Shown here piece after piece: positions 11,605 to 22,322 of a stretch of DNA of 64,000 nt. Under the pieces are notes generated by a model. That model made no database searches and was not told the origin of the DNA. It was given only the letters and a program-made list of their open reading frames with translations. Source of the stretch: Physcomitrium patens (lineage: Eukaryota; Streptophyta; Bryopsida; Funariales; Funariaceae); assembly GCF_000002425.4 (NCBI RefSeq), contig NC_037273.1, positions 4,772,521-4,836,520 of the forward strand, in the 5' to 3' direction. Positions within the stretch are counted from its first letter, which is position 1, and every line of letters begins with the position of its first letter. A program made the position numbers and the translations under genes.

Positions 11605-11990
11605 ACAAGTCTCTTAGCAATTGGATGATTTATTAGATAAGATGATGTAGAAGGGAGAAGATTTGCTATAAGGTTTAGAGCTAGGATTCTTACAAAGAGA
11701 CAAAGGATTTATCTACAAGTTAAAAGAAAACTTTAGGAAGTACTCACCGCTCTAAAGGCTAAGAAAAATTATTTTATTGAAATAAATATGGTTTTATAAA
11801 TAACTTATTTTTCATTACTTAAAATGATAATTAATTATACATTTTATAGACATTTCTATACTGAGATGGATAGCTTATATAAGAATATTGAATTTTTTTT
11901 TAGTACATATTATTAATAAAGAGAACTTGATTGAAAATATGTTGTCGACAACTAGGTATATCTTTGAAGAGGAAATAATACTATATAAAA
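11605..11990 (+). pseudogene. Element B RNase H
   Basis: Continues the B polyprotein after the A4 insertion. TSLLAIGW directly follows the target duplication and is the expected partner of ITMDTS just before it. Further on are LKAKKNYF near 11760 and, in the open frame from 11888, HIINKENLIENMLSTTRY, which matches the post-RNase H HIxGKxNxxADxLSR motif of Gypsy elements with several substitutions. It would degrade the RNA strand during reverse transcription. Several stops are present. Confidence 0.65.
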
Positions 11991-12179
11991 GAAGTGAAGA
12001 TCAAGAAGAGAAGAACTATGAGAATTCATTTACTATTAGTGCATTGAATTTTAGTAATGAGGTTCAAAATTTCTATAAAGGTTTATATGAAGGCAAATTA
12101 AAAGATATTGGAATTTATTTAAAAACAATGAAGAAGCAAGAAAGATGGATGGATAAAATATTTAAAGATATTAAACACA

Positions 12180-13440
12180 AATCTTTTGGTTATCTTCTTA
12201 AAGATGGATTTTTATAAAAAAAAGCCAAAAAGAGGTGACAAAATTTCATTGAGGATAATTAAAGACCTTGAAACTTAATTCAAAATTATAAAAGAATATC
12301 ATGAAACACTTTTGGCAAAACACAAAGGAATTTGGACTATATATATCAAGATCAAGAAAAGATATTGGTGAAAAGGCTTATACAAGGATGTAAAAGACTT
12401 TAAGAACTTATGCATAAAATATCAATTATAGTCAAAGATTAGGTATAGAGATGGATTACATTCTATTTATCCACCTTCTATATATTTCTAATAGATAATT
12501 GATTTGATAGCTATGTTATCATGACTTTGGAATATAAAATATTTAATTTTGGCAAGAAAAGAATTATCAAATTATATTAAAGAAAGGGCTTTGAAAACCA
12601 AGACAATAGAAGTAGTATGTAGATTTGTATTAGAAGATATCTTCTACAAATATGGTAGCATTGAAAAAATAAGAGTTGATAGAGAAGAGTTAGATGCTAT
12701 TGAAGCAAGAAATTTTTTTAATAGATATGAAATTCAACTGAAATTGACTATTTTTTATAATCTTGAAGCCAATGAAAAGAATAAGAGAGATCATCCTCCT
12801 ATCATTTATGCATTGATTAAAGCATGTAAAGATAAGCCAATTCAATGGCCTAAATTGCTTCCATTTATTTTATGGATTGATAGGACTAGTTATAATATTA
12901 TTATTAATTATATACCTATAGAATTGATATTTAGACAAAAATCTATAATACTAGCTGAAAAAACCTATCTCATGTAGATATTTCTATCTTGAAAAGATAA
13001 TATTAATAAAAAAATATTATTAGAGCTTTGGATCCAATAATTAAAAATGTTACCTTAAATCCTATAAATTATAGCTCAGAGGTTAAAAGATGAAAGGTTA
13101 AAAAATAAAAAAAAAAGGTTTGATAAAACTTATAAGTTGAGGCCTAAGCTTATAAAGATTAGAGATTGAATTCTAATTTATGATAGCAGCTTTGAGTATT
13201 AATATACTATTATAAAGAAATTTATAAATAAATAATTTAGATCATATATGGTAGTTACAATCCATGATAATGCCACATATAACTTACATAAGTTAGATGA
13301 AGCTATCATTAGAATTTTAATAACATGGAAGAGAGTGAAGGCTTTGAAGAAAAGAGACAATCAATTCAAAATAGAAGACCTTAAAAAATTCTTATGTCAA
13401 TATTTGGACCAAGAATATAAAGCAAAAGAATCATGAGTAA
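12180..13440 (+). pseudogene. Element B integrase
   Basis: The HHCC zinc region lies at about 12290-12440 (HETLLAKHKG, later NLCIKYQ with the last Cys changed to Tyr). The first core Asp is in IDLIAML near 12500. An open frame at 12549-12977 (142 aa) carries the rest of the core. The second Asp is in RVDREELDAIEARNFF. The third site reads EANEKNKRDH, where Lys replaces the expected Glu. PPIIYALIKACKDKPIQWPK and LILPFILW-like blocks follow. The C-terminal domain at 13248-13436 has VVTIHDNATYNLHKLD and KRVKALKKRD. No chromodomain is visible. Lost Cys and Glu make it inactive. Confidence 0.8.
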
Positions 13441-13518
13441 TTCAAAGAAATTTCAAGACAATGAGGAAGAGTAATATGTAGCACATACTAGAGGATGTAC
13501 AAGTTTAAAAAAAATGGA

Positions 13519-14000
13519 TGTTGTATTGTAATTGTTCATAGTATATAAAAATTAACTGAAACATATAATATATTTATAAATATTGATGTGTATAAGAATG
13601 ATTAGTAAATTAATTTAAAGAAGATTGATGCAAAAAAATTCTTTTGACATTTATCTATTATTATTATAATATTCAAATTGTATAAGATTTAAATGTTTAA
13701 TATAAAATTAAAAAAATAAATTGGTGCTCCAAGATAAAGATCCAAACCTCTAAAAAACTTATTTTGAAGGATGAAAATAAGGTATGGATAGATGAATGCA
13801 AGAAGTGAAGATCTTCATCTCTATAGATTGAAAGCCATGTCCAATAGGCTCTCAAGAGGCTGTCCATGACTATAATAAGGATTTTAGCAACTTCAAAAGA
13901 GACACATGAGAATTATATGCGAGAATTATAAGGCTTAGGATTTGGACTATAATTTATCTACAAAATTTAGAAGATTTGGAATTAGGGTGATGAAGTTTGT
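13519..14000 (+). mobile_element. 3' LTR of element B, truncated
   Basis: Direct-repeat partner of 5592-6200. Homology stops at about 14000, just after GGTGATGAAGTTT, so the distal half is missing. It directly precedes F-type sequence, so a deletion or recombination removed B's end and any target duplication. Confidence 0.55.
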
Positions 14001-14029
14001 AAGTGTAAAATTTACTCTTTAATTTAGTT

Positions 14030-15052
14030 ACAAGATGGCTTTAATTAAGAATTAGTTATAATAAGTGGTATAAAGTGAAGGTAGCAAGAACAAGAACAAA
14101 AGAAGAAAAATATAAAACAAGTGGAACAAGTGCAATCAAGCAATTATATACTACAAAACTAGTTACAATTTGTTCATTAAATTTTTATCTAGTAAAAAAT
14201 TAAAAATTAAATTAAAAAATATATTTTTAGAAATTTAATTTTTTAGAATTCAAAAGGTTTATTTTGCTTAGAATATTTGAGATATTTGGTGGAGAACTAA
14301 ATTGAAAAGAAGACAAGATGAATGAATATATAATTTAATAGTTTGAAATTCAAAAGTTTAGTTTCTTAAATTCCACCTACTTTTGATGATTTTATCATTT
14401 AAAGAGTTGAATGAAAGTAAATTTAAAGATGAAACATTTAACCATTTGTATGATAAAAATTACACTCTATATTCTTTGTATCTATTTTTCAAAGTTCTAA
14501 TAGGAAAATCTTCTTCTTCAAGAGTTGAAAACTAAAATTATTTGAAAAGACTTCTTTGATCAGATATAGTCTCATCCATATGGCATCAAACTTGTATAAA
14601 AAATCTAGTCTTCTAAAATCTTACAATAGAACTAATATGTTAGACTTAAGTATTTTAATCTTATATTGTTTGTCAAAGTTAATTTTTTTTTCTTCTTTGT
14701 ATAGCCTTAATTAGTTGGAATCTCATCTTAATAAATTTTAAATTTTTATTTTTGAAAGTCACATCTATCAATTTTTAATCAAGATTATATACATGAAATT
14801 ACTCCATAGATTCTCTATACCAATTATTTGATATTTGTGGATAGATATCCATGTCATTTTCAATTGTAAAACCACTAGAAGTTTGTTAAAGTTGTAAGAG
14901 TGTAATAAAATTACCTTTTCTTATTAAATTGTTTAACTAGTGGACTTTCATATTATCAAAGTTTATTCTAATGATATCTTTCAATTTGATGTCATCTATC
15001 AAGATAACTAAGTTAATATCTATTACATTATTTTCTTAAGTGGTAAAATTAC
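14030..15052 (-). pseudogene. Element F remnant, distal part (split by A2)
   Basis: AT-rich decayed DNA continuous with 22106-24990 once A2 and one ATTAC copy are removed. Minus-strand translation has scattered open pieces (INLVILIDDIKLKD near 15000, NNWYRESMEFHVYNLD near 14810) but no motif I can assign. By position it follows the F protease. Reverse transcriptase motifs are not recognisable. Confidence 0.4.
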
Positions 15053-15664
15053 TGTTGTTCTTGTTGTGTTCAAGCTTCACTAGACCAAAGCAATTGAATT
15101 AATAGACGTGGATTTGAACATGGAGAAAGACTGATTATATGAATTGGATCTGTTAGTGTCACAATTGACTCAATTCTGGCTATCTAAAATCAAGTATCAA
15201 ACTACAAAACACTGGAGCTTACTACTTCTATCTTAATTCAATCCATAATCCATTCTATGATTATCAATTCAACAATACTTCTCTCAATTAAAATTCTTCA
15301 TAAGTAAATAATAAAGAAAATAAAGAAGTAGCACCAAGCTTACCCCGGCTTACGACTCTCACAGTCTAGTTCTTGGCTTACGACTCTCATAATCTGGCTC
15401 TCAGCTTACGACTCTTGGTCTGGCTCTCAGCTTACGACTCTCATAGTCTGGCTTTTGATCTCTCTTTTTTCAACTTATTTATCCTACCAAAAAGATGATC
15501 CGTTGGCCAGTAAATTCCAAAGGTTATGACTTTTTGAATTCTTAACCATTTATTTCAATAACAACCTACTGTTTCCAACTAAACTACCTAACTATAAGTC
15601 TAATTCTCAAGGTTGTCAATAACTAACTACTAACTTACAACAAAGTTTATTTATCTATTCTACA
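15053..15664 (-). mobile_element. 3' LTR of A2
   Basis: 612 bp from TGTTGTTCTTG to CTATTCTACA. It carries four copies of the 28-bp minisatellite at about 15340-15460 and lacks the ~150-bp segment present in A3 and A4 LTRs. Confidence 0.92.
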
Positions 15665-15699
15665 TAGTCCCATTTCTAATTGTAGAGCGTCCTCACAAA

Positions 15700-16150
15700 C
15701 ATTATTTATCCTCAACTTATAAAGACGAAGCAACGTTGGCTTCTTCAGTCAATGACATTGGCTTATTATCCTTTGAATTGTTGACCTTCTCCTCTGCTAC
15801 ATCTTCGTCGTCTGCCTCTGTGTTCAATGGTTCTCCATCCAAACGTACCATAAAATCTTCATTCAACAAATCCAATTCCCATTCTTGAGACTCAAGACAG
15901 CAATTTGATTCTCGCACTCCTCCAACAACTTTTGTCATTCTTCTATCGATTTTAAAGGTATCTCCAAAGGTGTAGTCGGTGAAATTGGCGTATTGGTCTG
16001 CATTAAATTATTGATCTCCTTTTCTAATGTAGCTAGTTTAGTCTATAACATTGCAACGTCTACCTATAGTCGCTTTTGCTATTCCTTCTAATCAATCTCC
16101 ATCCTTGCTTTGCCAGACACCATGTTTGCCATCTTCTCCTTAACCACAAA
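15700..16150 (-). pseudogene. A2 post-integrase region with acidic frame
   Basis: Two overlapping frames lie between integrase and the 3' LTR. Frame one starts MANMVSGKARMEID near 16130 and continues through TKLATLEKE and IAVLSLKNGNW, with stops. Frame two is open at 15938-15717 (73 aa): TKVVGGVRESNCCLESQEWE, then LDLLNEDFMVRLDGE and an acidic tail rich in Asp/Glu (EADDEDVAEEKVNNSKDN). A3 keeps the same two frames. The layout fits one ancestral ORF with a shared frameshift, or two overlapping ORFs. Function unknown. Extra ORFs after integrase are known in some Tat/Athila elements. Confidence 0.55.
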
Positions 16151-16189
16151 AGAAAACATGATGCTTGTCAAGAGTCCCCCTCCTATTTC

Positions 16190-16750
16190 TTACTATGGTC
16201 CAATCAATTGAGTCGACTCCCTTTTTGTAACAAAAAATCCATCCCAAGTTTATATATAGTAAAGTTTAAACTGATTGCCATTAATCCATGTCATAAATTT
16301 AGTATCCATAAAATCTTCCAATTATACTAAACTATTTGGAAATCCTTCAATAACTCGATATGGTCCATGCCATTGAACTTGAAATTTCCCTCAAAAATTT
16401 TTAAATCGACTATCATAAAGAAGTACCAAATCATTTGGCATAAAAGCCTTTGATCTAAGCTTACTATCATAATAAGTCTTCCTTCATTTTTTGGTAGTTT
16501 CCATTATCATTAATGCATTGGCTCTAATTTCATCCGATTTTTCCAATTCTTCTAAACATTGCCGTAATGAATCCAGATCTTCCAATCTATTATCTATAGC
16601 AATTTATAAACTTTGGACTTCTAATTTAATAGATAAGATTGCTTCCTGGCCATAAACCAATTGGAAAGGGATAGTACTGGTAGTAACTTTATATGCAGTA
16701 CGGTATGCCCATAAAGCTGTGAACAACTTAGTATCCCAATCTGTTCTCAC
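16190..16750 (-). pseudogene. A2 integrase, C-terminal part
   Basis: Starts at the D2 boundary with TVRTDWDTKLFTALWAYRTA, then YKVTTSTIPFQLVYGQEA, RKTYYDSKLR, GPYRVIEGFPN and INGNQFKLYY. It lacks the HHCC domain and all DDE residues, which fall in the ~2-kb deletion. Several stops are present. Collinear with A3 at 49500-50050. Confidence 0.8.
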
Positions 16751-17921
16751 TGTCATATTATGTGAAGTCTTGCTTGAGAATGCACCAGACACCTGGTTGT
16801 GGAAGGTAAAATAAAATTACAATAAAAGATCCTAACAATCCAATAGGATTATAAAGAAATTATAATTAAATATTAACAATCATAATCAAATATTAAGCAA
16901 GTTTAATTAAATTTTATTGAAGTTATAAAAGAAACACAAGGAAATCTTAAAGAAATATAAAAGAATATTAAAAAAAACTTAGTCAAATCCTAACAAAAAT
17001 CTAAATAAATCTTAAATTCTAATTAAATCCTAATCCTAATCTAATTTTAATCAAATCCTAGACAAATCCTAAATCTTAAATATACCCTAGTCAAATCTTA
17101 GATAAATCCTAACCCTAACAAATCCTAATCAATTCCAAACCTTAAACAAACCCTAGTCAAATCCTAACTCTAAATCCTAACTCTAAATCCTAACCAAATC
17201 CTAATCCTAATCAAATCCTAAATCCTAAACTAAATCCTAACCAAATCCTAATACTAAATCTTAATCAAATCCTAATCCAAACTAAATCCTAATCATAGAT
17301 TTGAAGTTTAAATAATTAAAGATTGAACTATTGATTCTAATTCAAAATTTTCACACTTCTTGGAGTTTAAGTTAGCAACTAGCACACAAATTTTGAAGAA
17401 AATCACACTTACAAATTAATTGATGACCTCAAAATTCCACTCGGATGTTGACCAGCTTCTCCTTCTCCAATCTGATGCCAAACTTCTAGTGCCAATATCT
17501 CCTTTTTCCACCATTCAATTGCTTCCAAATTTTACTTGCATATAGGAAATCAAGTCTTCTAGTGATAAAACCAAAAATCTCTCCAATTCAACTAGCACAT
17601 TACTAGATATCTAAGAAAATCTTATTGGTCCTCAAAACCCTAAATCTCAAGAACTTAGCCTACAAAAACCTTCATATGTATCGATCTAGCGATTTGATTG
17701 ATCTCAAATCTCTTTTATAAATTTACAATAAGCATACCAATAAGTTTCTAAATTTTCACCTGTAAAAATGGTACAAAAGTCACGAAATCCAAAAATTTGT
17801 AAACCAGTTTTATTTCTCAATGATCTAAATTCACAAAGAACATCACTCGCTTTGAAAATCCCTCAAAAATCCAATACTAATTTAAACGATACGAAATCAT
17901 CTCTTAAAAATCCCTCCACAA
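16751..17921 (+). mobile_element. D2: D-family LTR inserted in A2, one end truncated
   Basis: Intact left end TGTCATATTATGTGAAG next to A2 integrase. CTTGCTTGAGAATGCACC and ACACCTGG match other D ends. It holds a tract of CTAATCCTAAATCCTAAC-type repeats at about 16980-17300. The right end (AGAGATGATTTCG-type sequence, minus strand) stops inside the LTR and abuts A2 RT at about 17921, so the distal LTR end and ~2 kb of A2 were lost together. The strand is given relative to the TGTCATATTATG end. By the D1 primer site, the LTR's own sense is the minus strand. Confidence 0.75.
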
Positions 17922-18106
17922 GTCTGCTTATCTAACTCTTTTTTTACCATAAGTGAGTATTTTAGATTAAGTTGATGTTGTCTTTGGTGTACTGGTATAG
18001 CGTCTTCTTTCAATATAATTTGATGCTCACAAACTTCAGCTGGAATTCCATTCAAATCCACATACAACCATGCGAAAGTATTTTTATGTGTTAAAAAGTA
18101 ATCCAC
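17922..18106 (-). pseudogene. A2 reverse transcriptase, N-terminal stub
   Basis: MDYFLTHKNTFAWLYVDLNG, then EHQIILKED and KYSLMVKKELDK, parallel to A3 53592-53410. This is the segment just upstream of the RT fingers in Tat-type elements. The frame runs into D2 right after ELDK. Polymerase motifs are absent. Confidence 0.75.
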
Positions 18107-19300
18107 CCAAATTTCTTTTTCCTTGTCTTTTATACTATCATAAATCTAAATGATTTGGGAAGCCTCTCCTGTACCTAAATTAATTGGTTGACATCGTAGA
18201 ATTTCAAGTATCTCTGGACTGATGTTCGGCTCAATTCTAGAATCTTTCATAAAATCCAACACATTAGAACTTTTCAAATCCAATTCCACAAGACTAATGT
18301 CATAAACATCCTGTCTATTCATCCAATATGTAATTATATGATTAGAATTGTCAATAGAATTTGGAGGAACTAAGTACTCTCTAGGTCTCTTGTATTGGTA
18401 TTTCATTCTAGTGTGCTCAACAACTTACCTTGAATCAGCATAAATTGAATCAGGCGCACCGATTGCTTCTTCTCTAGACTCATCTTCACAATCCCATGTG
18501 AATTTTGAACTAACAACTTGAGTTTCTTCGTGATATTGGACAAGATATATTTGAAGTATAATTTTATTATTTTCTTTCCCGATTGTTAATGTACCATGGC
18601 CCTAGTCATTTCGAACTTTAGCTTAATACAACTATGATCGCTTCAATAAAATTGGGTTTGATAATATAGAGCTTTACAATCAAAAAATAATATAATTAAT
18701 TTTTAGGTAATCCCTGAAATTATTGTACTATTACTTCGTAAAATATCCATAGGTTTAATTTGACTAGAGTCAGCCATTCTCAAAACTACTGTAGTAGGCA
18801 ATAAGTGATCCAAACCCAATTCCTCTATTGTAGCGGCATTCATAAGATTTACACTAGATCCTCCATCTACTTACACTAGATCCTCCATCTACTTACACTC
18901 TCGATAATAACACTCCATCAATTGAGACATCAATCGTAGGTGCATCCGGATCAGGATTCAAACTTACTTCTAGGATTTCTTTATTTTGAGATCTATGACG
19001 AATTAATGAAGAATTTAAGATAGTTCGCCACTAAGGTGCTACCGCTAATAGTTGCTTCATGGAGATCGTGGGCTGTTTGGTATCCAAATCTTTTAGAATA
19101 TCATATGGTTTTGTATTAGTAGTAATTTCAAATATCCGTTTCTTCTTCTCAATCCTAAACATCGACGTAGGTAAATTGATTTTCTCTATATTAGAAATTG
19201 GTAGAGCTACTGGAATTGAATTTAACAGAGCCTGTAAAATCGGTTCTTTCAACGAAAAGGATATTTTTCAAAACTCTGTAGAGAACAGAACAACTTGACA
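18107..19300 (-). pseudogene. A2 protease and flanking polyprotein
   Basis: The active-site loop VDGGSSV is read near 18850-18892, and in A2 it is duplicated: a 22-bp unit stands twice in tandem (18849-18870, 18871-18892), shifting the frame. Upstream (19252-19031) is KKKRIFEITTNTKPYDILKD and TKQPTISMKQLL. Downstream (18406-18146) is MKYQYKRPREYLVPPNSID and GTGEASQII. Retropepsin would cleave Gag-Pol. The D-G-G-S loop is usual for Tat/Athila proteases. Stops and the duplication inactivate it. Confidence 0.65.
18849..18892. repeat. 22-bp tandem duplication at the A2 protease active site
   Basis: The unit TTACACTAGATCCTCCATCT plus AC occurs twice without spacer. A3 has one copy (about 54335-54356). 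Twenty-two is not a multiple of three, so the duplication breaks the frame at the catalytic loop. Confidence 0.9.
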
Positions 19301-21440
19301 TGGAACCAAAGCCTTTGTAATTGGTACCTCATTGGGGTGCACAATCGATTCAGGTCTTACACTGAGTAAGGAATCCATATCAGGACCTCGATTGGATGTC
19401 CTCATAATAGGATCCAATTGGCCCTTCGCTTCAAGATCATCCAAATATTGAAATGGTCCTTTCCCCTTTTGCTAACTTCTTGTAATGACAACTTGGACTA
19501 CTTCTACCCAATGAACTACCGAATCTTGAGGACCTTGATTTTTCTCCTCCATTTTTTCTTGGCTTTGGATCTGTTGATTTCGATTATTGAAATTGAACGG
19601 AGCATTACATTGCTGATAAGTATGTCCCATCTAGTTGCAATTCACACATACTGGCACATAATCATCACTTGCTCTAGGATTGGAACATTCATTGGCATAA
19701 TGACCAATCTATTTGCAACGGAAACAATGAAGTAGTCTTCTTGCACCCCGATCTGACATATTGGGTATCTCCATCGGTATATACCTATTAGGCTTATTTC
19801 ATATAGGATTAGAAAATGATCCTGGTTGTCTCATTTGTATGGAAGATACTTGGTTCCATGACGCGAGTGGAGCATATTGTTGATACCTCTACTGCTTTCT
19901 TGTAGTTCTGAGGATTTGATGCAGACCCGTGATTAAAATTGGAACTTTGAAAATCATTGAATGTTTGATTTTGTCAATTAGATCGATTTCTATTCTATCA
20001 ATATGTATTTTCCATTTGAACTTGATTGACTTTCCATTGAGTCGATGGGATCATGGTCTGATTATTGAATTGTTGTTGCCTTTGTAAATGCCAGCAGTTT
20101 TGGGTAGGGTGCTTTCCTTTGCAAAATGTACATTGAATACCCGTTTGTCTAGGTAATGGACATTTCGTCTCAAAATGATCTTGTCCCTTACAATTATTAT
20201 ACCATACATTAGGTCTCGTATTAAAAGGCTTATGTCATTTCTCTTTATCTTTAGCCAAATTTACAACCAATTCTTCCATCTTCTTCGTTAGATTTAATAA
20301 CAAGGCTTCATTTGGATCTTTAATAGTCGCATTTGTGAACAACTCTGGTTGTCATAGGTTGGCGATATAAAATAAGGTGTCATTGGTATTGGTGCTATTG
20401 CTTGGAGTGGTGTAGCATTAATTGGTTGTTATAACATAACATTCTTCACATTGGAGGCAGCCATTTGTAGATAATTACCTATTGACACATTTCTTGGTTG
20501 TATTTGTTGGCTTCTTGAACTTGGAATCATTGTAGCCCCCACTGTTAACAATTGGTCATAATGACATTCTTTCCAAACCTTTGCTCATGCCAACGATGCT
20601 TCTATGTAGCTAGCCAAGCTTCTTTGACAAACATTTTTAATTCTGGTGGATGCAAACCATTGATTAATATCGACAATATAAACGTATTTGGTATTTGATT
20701 ATTTAACCATTTACAAAGTATATCTACGACCCAGCCATAATAAGACTCTACGGATTCCTCTGCTAACATCTTACTATTCATAAAACTTTCTTAAAGCCGA
20801 TCTTCAAATCCAATTGGTCTAAAATTGATTAAGAAGGCATTCCTCAAGGCCTTCTAATTGAAAAATCTATCCATTGGTTGCCGAATATACCATTCAAAAG
20901 CTATATCTTTTAAAGTAGTTGGCAACTATCTCAACCAAATGTCTTTAGTTCTACCATTATTAGCCATGTAAGTTGTCAAGAATTGAGATATATGGTGATC
21001 AGGATCAGAGCCCGACCAACCACTAAAAGTAGGTAATGGTGCCACACTTGTAGTTTAGTTTCCTACTACTCCCATTTGTACTACAATTGGTATTTCTGGC
21101 AGTCTCATGATTATTGGTATTATCACTAGTCTCCTTACTATTTGAATTTGAATTTTTCTTCCTTAGGTTTTTCTTGGACCTATAATTCTTTTTTGTCGTT
21201 TCTGTAGGATATTTCTTATGCAAAATTGCTCTTGTCTTTCTTTCACTTGTCGATTAATTCTTTGATAATCCTCCCCCCTATGATTATCACTCATAATCTT
21301 TTATTCTTCTTTACAAAATCAATACTGCCTTGAATTATAACTCACATACTTGTAATCCTAAGACTCGTTCTTCTCACGTTCTCATTCAACATATAATTCC
21401 ATCTCTCATACAATCAATTTCTAACATTTTATATTGTTAT
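19301..21440 (-). pseudogene. A2 gag with zinc knuckles
   Basis: Minus-strand gag, collinear with A3 55000-56750. From its N-terminus it shows a Lys/Asn-rich leader (21223-21023), the retrotransposon-gag core near 20890-20620 (LRNAFLI, FEDRL, then YYGWVVDIL), a WYNNCKGQDHF-like knuckle near 20200, CTFCKGKHPTQN near 20120 and a second knuckle cluster near 19740-19600. Many Trp and Gln codons are stops. It forms the particle and packages RNA in intact relatives. Confidence 0.7.
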
Positions 21441-21444
21441 CATA

Positions 21445-21462
21445 TCCCCAGCAACGACGCTA
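21445..21462 (-). promoter_or_regulatory. A2 primer-binding site, tRNA-Asp type
   Basis: The minus strand reads TAGCGTCGTTGCTGGGGA, 3 nt from the LTR end. It agrees at 15 of 18 positions with TGGCGCCGTTGCCGGGGA, the tRNA-Asp primer site usual in Tat/Athila elements. All three differences are C/T or G/A transitions. Confidence 0.75.
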
Positions 21463-21465
21463 AAA

Positions 21466-22105
21466 TGTTGTTCTCATTGCATTCAAGCTTTATTAGACTA
21501 AAGCAATTGAACTAATAGAGGTAGGTTTGAACACAGGGAAAGACTGGTTATATGAATTGGGTCTATTAGTGTCACAATTGATTGTATTCTGGCTATGTGA
21601 AATTAAGTATCAAACTACAAAATACCGAAGCTTACTACTTCCATCTTAATTCAACCCATAATCCATTCTATGATTAGCAATTCAACAATACTTCTCTCAA
21701 TCATAATTCTTCATAAGCAAATAATAAAGAAAACAAAGAGGTAGCACCAAGCTTACCCCAGCTTACGACTCTCACAATTTGGCTCTCGGCTTATGACTCT
21801 CACAGTCTGGCTCTTGGCTTACGACTCTTAGTCTGGCTCTCGGCTTATGACTCTCACAATCTGGTTCTTGGCTTACGACTCTTACAATCTAGCTCTCGAT
21901 CTCTCTTTCCTCAACCTATTTATCCTACCAAAAAGATGATCCGTCGTCCAGTGGATTCCAAAAGTTATGATCTTTTGAATTCTTAATCATTTATTCCAAT
22001 AACAATCTACTATTACCAACTAAATTACCTAATCATAAGTCTAATTCTTAAGGTCGTCAATAACCAACCAGTAACTTATTACAAATTTTATTTACCTATG
22101 CTACA
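21466..22105 (-). mobile_element. 5' LTR of A2
   Basis: 640 bp from TGTTGTTCTC to CTATGCTACA. It has five minisatellite copies at about 21760-21900, against four in its 3' partner, which accounts for much of the length difference. Confidence 0.92.
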
Positions 22106-22271
22106 ATTACTTATAAAGTTGATATGCATTACTTTATTTGTACTACATATAGGATGATTTGTCAATGACTAGGTGAACTTTCCATCATCCTTTTAATCGT
22201 AAAGTCATGGATCCATGCCACTTAATGGAATAATTTGAATCATATTAGAATGAGCTATTTTTTTTAAAAAA

Positions 22272-22322
<51 letters not shown>

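Larger units (their letters stand above)
15053..22105 (-). mobile_element. Element A2: Tat-type Gypsy retrotransposon with TSD ATTAC
   Basis: A 7053-bp minus-strand element bounded by LTRs 15053-15664 and 21466-22105. Identical 5-mers ATTAC at 15048-15052 and 22106-22110 flank it. Inside, in minus order, are a primer site, gag, zinc knuckles, protease, the start of RT, a D-family LTR, the end of integrase and a post-integrase region. About 2.0 kb (rest of RT, RNase H, start of integrase) is missing relative to A3, exactly where the D2 LTR sits. It is inserted in element F. Confidence 0.93.
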
